5,549 nt of DNA from contig DATKVG010000045.1 of NCBI GenBank assembly GCA_035530195.1, positions 1 to 5,549 on the forward strand, given 5' to 3'. The notes below the pieces were generated by a model. The model was not told where the DNA came from. It made no database searches and worked only from the letters and a program-made list of their open reading frames with translations. How positions within the stretch are numbered: position 1 is the first letter of the stretch; each line of letters opens with the position of its first letter. The translations under genes were made by a program, and so were the position numbers. The DNA is from JAPLKX01 sp035530195. Lineage in GTDB: Bacteria; Hydrogenedentota; Hydrogenedentia; Hydrogenedentales; SLHB01. Positions 1-5,549 of this stretch are shown here, piece after piece.

Positions 1-1
1 T

Positions 2-2461
2 TGCATCTACACGCCGAAGGGTCTTTTCTATGAGGCGCAGACCCGGCAAAACATCGTCGCGGTCAACAAAGACAACGGCGATTTGATGTGGCATCGCGGC
101 AAGTGCACGAACAATCCCAACGTCATCTACGTGGACGGAAACATTCTCGTCGGCATCGGAGAGCAGGAGGGCAGCACGCTCGTGGTGGATCCAGCGACCG
201 GTGGGACCATCGAGGACCTGGGCTTCAAGAAACGCTCCTGCGTGCGGCTGACCGCGACGCCGGATTCGCTGTTCTGCCGAGGCTGGCCGGAGGGGATTAC
301 CCGATACGACCGGAAAGAAAAGAAGATCTTTTTTGACGGGTCGGTGCGGCCGTCCTGCAACGACGGTGTCATCGGGGCCAACGGTCTGTTGTACATGGGG
401 CCGTGGCTGTGTGACTGCAACTTGACCTTGATCGGTACGGTTGCGTTGTGCTCGGCGGAAGACGCCGCCGTCACCGAAACGCCATGCGCGGACCGGCTCG
501 AACAGGCGGCCCTGAAGACATCCAAGCTATCCTCGACGCTGGTTTCCTCGAAGGACTGGTATGCGTACCGCGGCGGCAACGCCCATAGCGGCGGCTCGAA
601 AGCCGCGGTATCGAAACCACTGCACCCGGTTTGGACGTGGCGGCCGAAACGCGGTTTCGAGCCGACGGCTCCGGTCGCGGCCTGCGGCTCGGTGTTTTTT
701 GCCGGGGACGACGGCGTCGTGCGCGCGCTCGATGCCGGAACGGGTAATCCGAAGTGGACGTTCCAGACGGCCGGGCGGATCCTCCAGCCGCCGACGATCT
801 GGGGCGGCAACGCGTACGTGGGATCGGAAGACGGCTATGTCTACGCGCTTGATGCCGAGACCGGCGGTTTGGTGTGGCGGTTCCGTGCGGCGCCGGCCGA
901 ACGCCGCATCATGGTCTACGGAACCCTGGCTTCGACCTGGCCCGCGAACTCCGGCGTGCTCGTCAAAGACGGGATCGCCTACGTGGCCGCGGGCATTATC
1001 GATCACGACGGGACCTATCTGTACGCGCTCGACGCCAACACCGGCGAGGTCAAGTGGGAGAACGTCTCCTCCGGGCATGTCGACACCACCTTGCGCAAAG
1101 GCGTATCGGCCCAGGGCGGCCTGGCCATCGCGGGCGACAGTCTGTGGATGGCGGGCGGCAACGTGATCTCGCCCGCCGAGTATGCCTTGTCCAGCGGCGA
1201 ATACAAAGGCCCACCGCCCGGCGACGGTTCGCCCCGCGCCAACCGCGGCGAAGAAATCGGCGTGTTCCACGACAAGTACCTCGTGTTCGGCGGACGCCTC
1301 CGCTATTCCGCTTCGGAAAACGTCGTCAATCCCGGCAGCTTCAGCCTGCGCGGCCCGAGCATGACGCTTCCCTTGGCCATGGGCAAGATCGTGCCCGTGT
1401 GGGATGACACGTTGATGGTTGTAACGCCCGAACGGTTGTCGCCGCCCACGGCCTACGCCGCCGCCGCGTTCGTGGACCTGCTCGAGAAGGGTCCCCCCAT
1501 AAAGAAGCACCCCGCCCCACTATGGAAAACGTCCGCATTGGCCGACAGCCAGATACAGGCCCTGGCCCTGGCTTCGGACGCGGTAGTGGTCCTGTGCAAA
1601 TCGCCCGTATCCCGCCAGCTCGTGTCGCGGTGGCGCATCTGCCTGCTCGATAGGGACAAAGGTTCGATCCGCTGGGAGTACCAACTGCCTTCAGCAGTCC
1701 GGCCCAACGGCCTCGCCATCGACCGCGACGGACGGGTCATCGTGACCCTCGCCGACGGCGGTCTGTGCTGTTTCGGCGGACGCAGCGCCGTCGAGGCCTA
1801 CATGACCCGTCTCATCGGTAAGGCCGCCGGAGACCCGGCGGAGACGGCCCAGGCGATACGGCTGATCCAAGAAACCCTGCGGACCGTTCCCGACGCGGAA
1901 GGCCGCGCGCTACTCCTGGCCGGGCTCGAGAAACTCGGCGTCGACGCCTATCAAGAGGCCAAGACCTCCGGCAGCGTCTACTCCTGGCGGCTGCTCGGCC
2001 CCGTCCCCTGGGATGATCGGAACCTTATGGACAACGTGTTGGCCAAGGAACCCGTCGTCAAGGTAGACCAGCCGTGCGTTGTCGACGACGAAAAGCTCAC
2101 GTGGAACCCCTTCATGACGGTGGACCCCAACGGCATGGTCGATCTGACCGCGGTCTACGGCCAGCACGACAGCGATGCCGCCTACGCCTACGCCGAGATC
2201 GAGTTTCCCGCTGCCCAAGATCTCCTCCTCAAAATCGGCAGCAACGACGGCTTTGTATGCTGGTTCAACGGCAAAGAAGTAGGCCGCTTCGACGGAGGCC
2301 GTCTCTACCGGCCCGACAACGACTCGATCAACATCCACGCCAATGCCGGCCGCAACCAGATCCTACTGAAGATCGACCAGCTAGGAGGCGCCTGGGCCAT
2401 GGGCGTCCGCTTCACCGACCCCTCAGGCGCACCCGCCGCATTCGCCTGCGTAACGCCGTGA
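2..2461 (+). CDS. PQQ-like beta-propeller repeat protein with C-terminal beta-sandwich domain (5' partial)
   Basis: The reading frame is open from base 2 and ends at a TGA at 2459-2461, giving 819 visible residues. The Met at 83 is internal, because the same propeller-like sequence (FYEAQTRQNIVAVNKDNGDLMW) continues upstream of it, so the true start lies outside the window. Propeller blades of the PQQ/BamB-like type are visible, each ending in an 'ALDA.TG...W' signature: about residues 232-254, 274-294 and 333-353, and a later one at about 540-560 (LLDRDKGSIRWEY). An N-terminal cysteine-containing segment (C80, C119, C137, C139) precedes a 'DWYAYRGGN' motif at about 185 that opens the second propeller part. 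Residues about 655-819 look like a galactose-binding or PA14-like beta-sandwich (GPVPWDD, then 'LKIGSNDGFVCWFNGKEV' and 'AGRNQILLKI'), as often fused to planctomycete-type proteins. Family knowledge suggests an exported or periplasmic protein. Whether it binds PQQ or has any enzymatic activity cannot be told from the sequence. Confidence 0.88.
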   Translation, partial: CIYTPKGLFYEAQTRQNIVAVNKDNGDLMWHRGKCTNNPNVIYVDGNILVGIGEQEGSTLVVDPATGGTIEDLGFKKRSCVRLTATPDSLFCRGWPEGITRYDRKEKKIFFDGSVRPSCNDGVIGANGLLYMGPWLCDCNLTLIGTVALCSAEDAAVTETPCADRLEQAALKTSKLSSTLVSSKDWYAYRGGNAHSGGSKAAVSKPLHPVWTWRPKRGFEPTAPVAACGSVFFAGDDGVVRALDAGTGNPKWTFQTAGRILQPPTIWGGNAYVGSEDGYVYALDAETGGLVWRFRAAPAERRIMVYGTLASTWPANSGVLVKDGIAYVAAGIIDHDGTYLYALDANTGEVKWENVSSGHVDTTLRKGVSAQGGLAIAGDSLWMAGGNVISPAEYALSSGEYKGPPPGDGSPRANRGEEIGVFHDKYLVFGGRLRYSASENVVNPGSFSLRGPSMTLPLAMGKIVPVWDDTLMVVTPERLSPPTAYAAAAFVDLLEKGPPIKKHPAPLWKTSALADSQIQALALASDAVVVLCKSPVSRQLVSRWRICLLDRDKGSIRWEYQLPSAVRPNGLAIDRDGRVIVTLADGGLCCFGGRSAVEAYMTRLIGKAAGDPAETAQAIRLIQETLRTVPDAEGRALLLAGLEKLGVDAYQEAKTSGSVYSWRLLGPVPWDDRNLMDNVLAKEPVVKVDQPCVVDDEKLTWNPFMTVDPNGMVDLTAVYGQHDSDAAYAYAEIEFPAAQDLLLKIGSNDGFVCWFNGKEVGRFDGGRLYRPDNDSINIHANAGRNQILLKIDQLGGAWAMGVRFTDPSGAPAAFACVTP

Positions 2462-2493
2462 ACCCAAGGGGTGCCAACCTTCGAAGAAGGCGC

Positions 2494-2522
2494 TTGACAA
2501 ACCCCAGAGCGGGGTATAGGAT
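2494..2522 (+). promoter_or_regulatory. Candidate sigma-70 promoter, orphan
   Basis: A perfect -35 TTGACA (2494-2499) is followed, after 17 bp, by TAGGAT (2517-2522, 4/6 to TATAAT). An overlapping TATAGG at 2515 would give a 15-bp spacer. The expected transcription start is near 2529. The spacer carries a small CCCC-AGAGC-GGGG palindrome (2502-2514), which could be a binding site or chance. The promoter starts 33 bp after the stop of the upstream gene, but the next credible start codon is about 660 bp downstream. It therefore serves either a non-coding RNA or a very long leader of the 3193 gene. Confidence 0.6.
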
Positions 2523-2525
2523 GGA

Positions 2526-2730
2526 CGTGTAGTTTCGTACGACGCATTACCCTTGTGCCGCAGCAAAGTGGCCACAGGGGGTTCGTCTCGAAGTACACGC
2601 ATGGGGCGAATCGCCGAAGTTACTGCCGCCGGGCACAAGCGCACAGTTGAAGATGCGCGGCGCGGTAGGTGCGGAGACACAAGGCAATTTTCAATCCACA
2701 GGCAAGACGTGCAAAGCACGGTCTGCTTGC
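2526..2730 (+). ncRNA. Candidate structured RNA downstream of orphan promoter
   Basis: Three consecutive stem-loops can be drawn by hand. Hairpin 1 pairs 2526-2537 with 2589-2599 (11 pairs with one bulged G and one GU). Inside it, 2550-2557 pairs with 2573-2580 (8 pairs with one GU), and a short 2539-2542/2583-2586 helix lies between. Hairpin 2 pairs 2623-2629 with 2662-2668 and contains an inner GCGCA/TGCGC stem (2639-2643/2654-2658). Hairpin 3 has a CGTGC-AAA-GCACG core (2708-2720) inside GCAAG/CTTGC arms (2702-2706/2726-2730). The first helix begins almost at the predicted start of transcription. I recognise no known RNA family, and the layout of separate hairpins does not fit 6S, tmRNA, RNase P or SRP RNA. 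No U-tract terminator follows, so the 3' end is a guess. GC-rich DNA folds easily, so this is a candidate only. Confidence 0.35.
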
Positions 2731-2758
2731 AGAAACTCCCACGATTTTCGCTTGGGCG

Positions 2759-2855
2759 CTATGTCGAGTGCGGCGGCTTTGACGCCGCTTTGGCTTTCCG
2801 CTACATAACCCCGAGCGAAGAGAAAGCGGCGTCAAAGCCGCCGCACTCCACATAG
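2759..2855. repeat. Long inverted repeat, REP/MITE-like palindromic element
   Basis: Arms 2759-2791 and 2823-2855 are reverse complements at 32 of 33 positions (a C/C mismatch at 2765/2849), with a 31-nt spacer. Partial pairing continues into the spacer (ctttccgct against agcgaagag). Each arm also contains its own smaller hairpin (in the left arm, GCGGC-TTTGAC-GCCGC at 2773-2788), so the element can fold as one large cruciform or two small ones, as paired REP elements do. No target-site duplication or transposase is visible. As a transcript it would be a very stable stem, but the T-tract of an intrinsic terminator is missing. From general familiarity, closely similar GCGGCGTCAAAGCCGCCGC motifs recur between genes in PVC-type genomes; I cannot confirm copy number here. 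Confidence 0.85.
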
Positions 2856-2896
2856 GCATCCTCCCACACCCAGCATATCCCACAGCACGCCGCCAC

Positions 2897-3122
2897 CATG
2901 TCAAAGCACAGCGTTGGCGTGCCGGAGGGCACTGTCGCCGCACCAGAACACAGCGATGACGCGCCCAAGAACGCTGGTACCGTGCCCGAGCACAGCGAGG
3001 CCGTGCCAGGGATGCTGAGGCCGTGCCGAAGCACGGCGGCCCGGTGCCGCGGAACGGTGAGGCCGTGCCAGGCATGCTGACGCCGTTCCGAAGCACAGCG
3101 GCGCGGTTCCAGGGGTCACGAG
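2897..3122. repeat. Degenerate ~20-bp tandem array of mini-palindromes
   Basis: About eleven units of 19-22 bp can be aligned to a loose consensus CGTGCCrAAGCACaGCGrGGC. Several units are themselves hairpins: GTGCC-GGAG-GGCAC at 2919-2932, GTGC-CCGA-GCAC at 2982-2993, and a perfect 7-bp GCCGTGC-CGAA-GCACGGC at 3020-3037. The best-preserved part is a higher-order duplication of 62 bp (2997-3058 and 3059-3120), with about six differences over its first ~51 bases and more divergence at the end. The units near 2897-2980 are the most decayed. The array ends about 70 bp before the next start codon. No spacers of unique sequence separate the units, so this is not a CRISPR. Confidence 0.6.
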
Positions 3123-3177
3123 ACTTGTTTCCAAGCGCATGACGTATAGATAACCCTTGTGAAGCAAAACACTTACA

Positions 3178-3184
3178 AAGGAGG
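3178..3184 (+). promoter_or_regulatory. Strong Shine-Dalgarno
   Basis: AAGGAGG lies 8 nt before the ATG at 3193, an essentially perfect match to the anti-Shine-Dalgarno sequence. It fixes the start of the 223-residue gene and argues that this gene, unlike other frames nearby, is really translated. Confidence 0.85.
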
Positions 3185-3192
3185 AACAAACA

Positions 3193-3864
3193 ATGGCTGA
3201 TTATATTCCGAGAGATGAAGCAGGACGAATCGAGTGGCTACAGCACTTTGCCGCGTGGATGACCGCCTACGGCGCGGCGCATGGTTTCACGCCCGCCGAG
3301 ATTACCACCCTGAACACGGATGTAGGCGACGCCGATACGGCCGTCACCGATACCGTGGACAAAGAGGCCATCTTCCGCGCCGCCGTCGTCGCCAAACAGG
3401 GCGCGATCGGCGACGCCATCCATCTGGCCCGCGAAGACGTACACCGGCTCCAGGCCGACCCCACCATGACCGACGCCGAACGCGCCGCCGCCGGCATCAC
3501 CGTACCCGACTTGACCCCGACGCCGGCGTCCGCCAGCGCGGTCCACGAACACGTACCGCCGGAATGCGCGCCCGATTGGAGCAAACGCCTCCAAATCACC
3601 CTCCATTTCGGCCTCAACCCCCACGACGAACACCGAAACGCACGTCCCGCCGGAACACTCGGCGCCCAGATCCAATACTGCCGAGGCGGCATCCCCGAAC
3701 ACGAAGCCGACTGGGTCACCCTCGATATCGACACCGAATCCCCCTACATCCACATCATTCACGAAGACACACCCACAACCTACGCCTACCGAGCCTGCTG
3801 GGTAGACAAAAAACTAAACCACGGCCCCTACGGCGACCCCGCCGTATGCACCGTCAGCGTGTGA
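3193..3864 (+). CDS. Hypothetical protein, helical N-terminal half and beta-rich C-terminal half
   Basis: 223 residues from an ATG with a perfect ribosome binding site to a TGA at 3862-3864. I do not recognise an assigned function. There is no signal peptide or membrane segment. Residues 1-105 look helical (IEWLQHFAAWMTAYGAAHGF, later FRAAVVAKQGAIGDAIHLAREDVHRLQADP and TDAERAAAGI). A proline-rich linker follows at about 106-125. Residues about 128-223 are beta-rich (LQITLHFG, WVTLDIDTESPYIHIIHE, YAYRACWVDKKLNHGPYGDP, CTVSV) and resemble a fibronectin-III-like sandwich that ends in a 'WxD...GPxGxP...VSV' strand pair. The architecture resembles a family of uncharacterised proteins I recall from environmental bacteria, starting MA.YIP and carrying 'RLQ..PT.TDAERAA.GI' motifs; this is recall, not a search. 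Four cysteines (125, 163, 202, 219) all lie in or next to the C-terminal domain. It stands alone, with 731 bp of repeats before it and an inverted repeat after it. Confidence 0.85.
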   Translation: MADYIPRDEAGRIEWLQHFAAWMTAYGAAHGFTPAEITTLNTDVGDADTAVTDTVDKEAIFRAAVVAKQGAIGDAIHLAREDVHRLQADPTMTDAERAAAGITVPDLTPTPASASAVHEHVPPECAPDWSKRLQITLHFGLNPHDEHRNARPAGTLGAQIQYCRGGIPEHEADWVTLDIDTESPYIHIIHEDTPTTYAYRACWVDKKLNHGPYGDPAVCTVSV

Positions 3865-3879
3865 GAGGATAATAAAGCA

Positions 3880-3944
3880 AACATGGATTGACAGGATGAT
3901 CAGGATATGAAAAGAAGAACCTGGATATTCTGCCTATCCATGTT
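3880..3944. repeat. Imperfect inverted repeat after the 223-residue gene
   Basis: The outer arms AACATGGAT (3880-3888) and ATCCATGTT (3936-3944) are perfectly complementary. Pairing continues inward with mismatches and GU pairs (for example CAG at 3892-3894 with CTG at 3930-3932, and CAGG at 3901-3904 with CCTG at 3920-3923) to a loop near 3908-3916. It begins 15 nt after the stop codon and could act as a 3'-end stabiliser or a bidirectional stem. It lacks a T-tract, so an intrinsic terminator is not supported. The ACATGGATTgACAGGATgAtCAGGAT-like wording is one I associate with dispersed intergenic repeats in several phyla; copy number cannot be judged here. Confidence 0.6.
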
Positions 3945-3988
3945 GAATAATAAGCTTGTTCTTGTTTCAGATGCGGTCCCTTAGCACC

Positions 3989-3994
3989 GGGAGG
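3989..3994 (+). promoter_or_regulatory. Shine-Dalgarno of the delta-60 repeat gene
   Basis: GGGAGG is placed 8 nt before the ATG at 4003. This favours 4003 over the in-frame ATG at 4015 and gives a complete signal peptide. Confidence 0.75.
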
Positions 3995-4002
3995 TATCGA
4001 AT

Positions 4003-5549
4003 ATGAGAAATACAATGTATGTGAACGTAGCGAGCACCGCGCTCATGGCGGCAACATTACTCGCGCTACTCCTGCCATCCCCGATCCTTGCGCAAAGCAG
4101 CATTCCGCGCGAGGACACCTGGATCACGGACAGAGGGGTGTACGCCATTGCCACTACGCCCACTACGACGTACATCGGCGGGCAGTTCCACTACATTGGG
4201 CCGATTACGGGGGCCGGGGTGCCTATCGACACCACAACCGGCCAGCCCGCGGGCGCGTTTCCTCACGTTAACGACACTATATCAGCCTGCTTTTCGGACG
4301 GTTTCGGCGGCTGGTATATTGGCGGAGGGTTCACGCAGGTGGGGAATATGCCGCGCAATCACATCGCGCACATTTTGGCCAACGGCACCGTGGATCTCGC
4401 TTGGAACCCCAACGCGGATAATGGGGTCACGGCCTTGGCGGTATCAGGCACGACGGTCTACGCCGGAGGCCAGTTCACGAGCATCGGCGGACAGCCACGC
4501 AACGGTATTGCCGCGCTTGACGCCACGACCGGCCTCGCCACACCGTGGAATCCCGCCCCAGATCGACCTGTCAGTGAAATAGCGGTATCCGGCACGACGG
4601 TCTATGTGTCCGGTGGTTTCGAGTACATTGGCGGGCAACCGCGGCAGTTTCTCGCCGCGCTCGACGCTACAACGGGTCTCGCCACGGACTGGGATCCCAA
4701 TCCGGACAGCGGTGCCAGCACCTTGGTGGTGTCGGGTGATGGTACGACGGTTTACGCCGGGGGAAGCTTTGCGAACATTGGCGGACAACCGCGGAATTTC
4801 CTCGCTGCGATCGATGCCGCAACAGGTCTCGCCACGAACTGGAATCCCGATGCGAACAATATAGTTTCGACTCTGGTGGTATCGGGCACAACCGTCTATG
4901 CCGGAGGCGTGTTTACAAACATCGGCCGACAACCGAGAAACTACATCGCTGCAATCGACGCCGTCAGGGGCTTGGCCACGGGCTGGAATCCTGACGCGAG
5001 CGGATCATTTCCTTTGGTCCGCGCCTTGGCGATGTCACAGGACGGTACGACGGTGTACGCCGCAGGCGATTTCAATAACATCGGCGGACAGGAGCGGAAC
5101 TACATTGCCGCGATCGACATCGCAACAGGTCTGGCCACGGATTGGAGTCCCAACGCGAGTAGCGCAGTCTGCGCTTTGGCGGTATCAGGCACGACGGTTT
5201 ACGCTGGGGGCTTCTTCAAGAGCGTGGGCGGCGTGATACGCAACGGCATTGCCGCGCTCGATGCCGCCACGGGCCAGGCCACGGACTGGAATCCCGACGC
5301 GGGCGGCATAATGTCTTTTGTCGATGCCTTGGCGATATCGGACACGACCATTTACGCCGCCGGCCCCTTCACCAGCATGGGCGGACAACCGCGCAACCGT
5401 ATTGCCGCCATTGACGCCGCTACGGGCCAAGTGACGGACTGGAATCCTGGCGCAGATAAAAGTGTCGAGGCCTTGGCGGTGTCGGACGACGGCGCCACGG
5501 TTTATGCAGGCGGCAATTTCACGAACGTTGGCGGCCAGCCCAGGAACTA
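4003..5549 (+). CDS. Secreted delta-60 (DUF5122-like) beta-propeller repeat protein (3' partial)
   Basis: The frame is open from the ATG at 4003 through all 515 complete codons to the window edge. The last two bases (TA) are probably the start of a Tyr codon, because other repeats read 'RNYIAAID'. Residues 1-30 form a signal peptide: a short polar start, a hydrophobic core (ALMAATLLALLLPSPILA), and likely cleavage after A30 before QSS. From about residue 46 the chain is built of ten repeats of 47-51 residues. Their consensus is V.ALAVSGTTVYAGG.FT.IGGQPRN.IAALDA.TGLAT.WNP.A, the pattern of delta-60/DUF5122 propeller blades. Repeats 1 and 2 are divergent and 3-10 are regular. Such proteins are exported surface or extracellular propellers, sometimes with C-terminal sorting or adhesion domains; whatever follows lies beyond the window. 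No catalytic residues are apparent. The function is probably binding or structural, and this is an inference. Confidence 0.9.
   Translation, partial: MRNTMYVNVASTALMAATLLALLLPSPILAQSSIPREDTWITDRGVYAIATTPTTTYIGGQFHYIGPITGAGVPIDTTTGQPAGAFPHVNDTISACFSDGFGGWYIGGGFTQVGNMPRNHIAHILANGTVDLAWNPNADNGVTALAVSGTTVYAGGQFTSIGGQPRNGIAALDATTGLATPWNPAPDRPVSEIAVSGTTVYVSGGFEYIGGQPRQFLAALDATTGLATDWDPNPDSGASTLVVSGDGTTVYAGGSFANIGGQPRNFLAAIDAATGLATNWNPDANNIVSTLVVSGTTVYAGGVFTNIGRQPRNYIAAIDAVRGLATGWNPDASGSFPLVRALAMSQDGTTVYAAGDFNNIGGQERNYIAAIDIATGLATDWSPNASSAVCALAVSGTTVYAGGFFKSVGGVIRNGIAALDAATGQATDWNPDAGGIMSFVDALAISDTTIYAAGPFTSMGGQPRNRIAAIDAATGQVTDWNPGADKSVEALAVSDDGATVYAGGNFTNVGGQPRN
4138..5549 (+). repeat. Ten in-frame 141-153-bp coding repeats
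   Basis: Taking the first residue of the 'V.ALAVS' strand as the phase, units begin at 4138, 4279, 4426, 4570, 4714, 4864, 5017, 5167, 5320 and 5464 (the last is cut by the window edge). Spacings are 141, 147, 144, 144, 150, 153, 150, 153 and 144 bp, always multiples of three. Length differences come mainly from an extra two-residue turn (SGDGTT, SQDGTT) and from the loop after WNP.A. This is the blade periodicity of the propeller and not an independent element. Confidence 0.9.

Noticed and set aside
527..1510. Long antisense and alternate-frame ORFs over the first and third genes
   Set aside because: They are shadows caused by high GC at third codon positions. Their proteins are Arg/Gly/Ala-rich with no domains, while the main frames show clear propeller repeats.
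2478..2490. CCTTC-GAA-GAAGG hairpin as a terminator of the first gene
   Set aside because: The stem is only 5 bp and is followed by a promoter rather than a T-tract.
2526..2730. 6S RNA or another housekeeping RNA
   Set aside because: The 5' and 3' ends do not pair into one rod with a central bubble, and no diagnostic tmRNA, RNase P or SRP motifs are present.
2681..2740. Resemblance to a c-di-GMP-I (GEMM) riboswitch (GGCAA ... GACGTGCAAAGC)
   Set aside because: Only short words match. The GACGCAAAGCC core is interrupted, the spacing is wrong and the conserved second helix is not found.
2553..2855. 100-codon forward frame starting at TTG after the orphan promoter
   Set aside because: The start codon lies inside a predicted stem, there is no Shine-Dalgarno, and the last third is translated from the palindromic element, so it reads as chance.
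2897..3122. CRISPR array
   Set aside because: The units are contiguous, ~20 bp and degenerate, with no unique spacers and no cas genes.
3125..3152. Promoter for the 223-residue gene (TTGTTT ... TAGATA)
   Set aside because: It matches only half of the -35 consensus, and the -10 choices (TATAGA, TAGATA, GATAAC) are all off in sequence or spacing. A real promoter here is possible but not supported.
2620..3189. 189-codon antisense open frame across the intergenic repeats
   Set aside because: Its protein is Arg/Cys/Ala-rich low complexity that only mirrors the tandem and inverted repeats. It has no ribosome binding site of note and no recognisable domain.

Overview
This is a high-GC bacterial window with three protein genes, all on the + strand, and one long non-coding stretch. 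The gene content suggests a PVC-type or Candidatus Hydrogenedentes-like environmental bacterium. The grounds are a PQQ-like beta-propeller with a carbohydrate-binding-like C-terminal domain, a delta-60 type propeller and palindromic GCGGCGTCAAAGCCGC intergenic repeats. No rRNA or marker gene is present to confirm this, so the taxonomy is an inference.

Layout: (1) Positions 2-2461 hold the 3' part of a large PQQ-like beta-propeller protein whose N-terminus lies upstream of the window. (2) Positions 2462-3192 are 731 bp without a credible gene, but they are rich in structure. They contain a near-consensus sigma-70 promoter (TTGACA-17-TAGGAT) that faces no nearby ORF, then about 200 nt that fold into successive hairpins (a candidate small RNA or long leader). 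After that come a 33-bp near-perfect inverted repeat of REP/MITE type and about 11 degenerate ~20-bp tandem units, many of which are themselves mini-hairpins. (3) Positions 3193-3864 encode a 223-residue protein of unknown function with a helical N-terminal half and a beta-rich C-terminal half, preceded by a perfect Shine-Dalgarno. (4) Positions 3865-4002 are a short gap with an imperfect 65-nt inverted repeat and a Shine-Dalgarno for the next gene. (5) From 4003 to the right edge runs the start of a secreted protein: a signal peptide followed by at least ten 47-51-residue propeller repeats of the delta-60 (DUF5122-like) kind. It is open to the last base.

There is no clear operon. The genes are separated by 731 and 138 bp, and the gaps contain repeats and one strong promoter. 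Genes 1 and 3 are probably both exported beta-propeller proteins, but nothing seen links them in one pathway. The parts most worth a second look are the orphan promoter with its structured downstream RNA and the hairpin-unit array between genes 1 and 2. I did not find a recognisable defence, CRISPR or mobile-element system.
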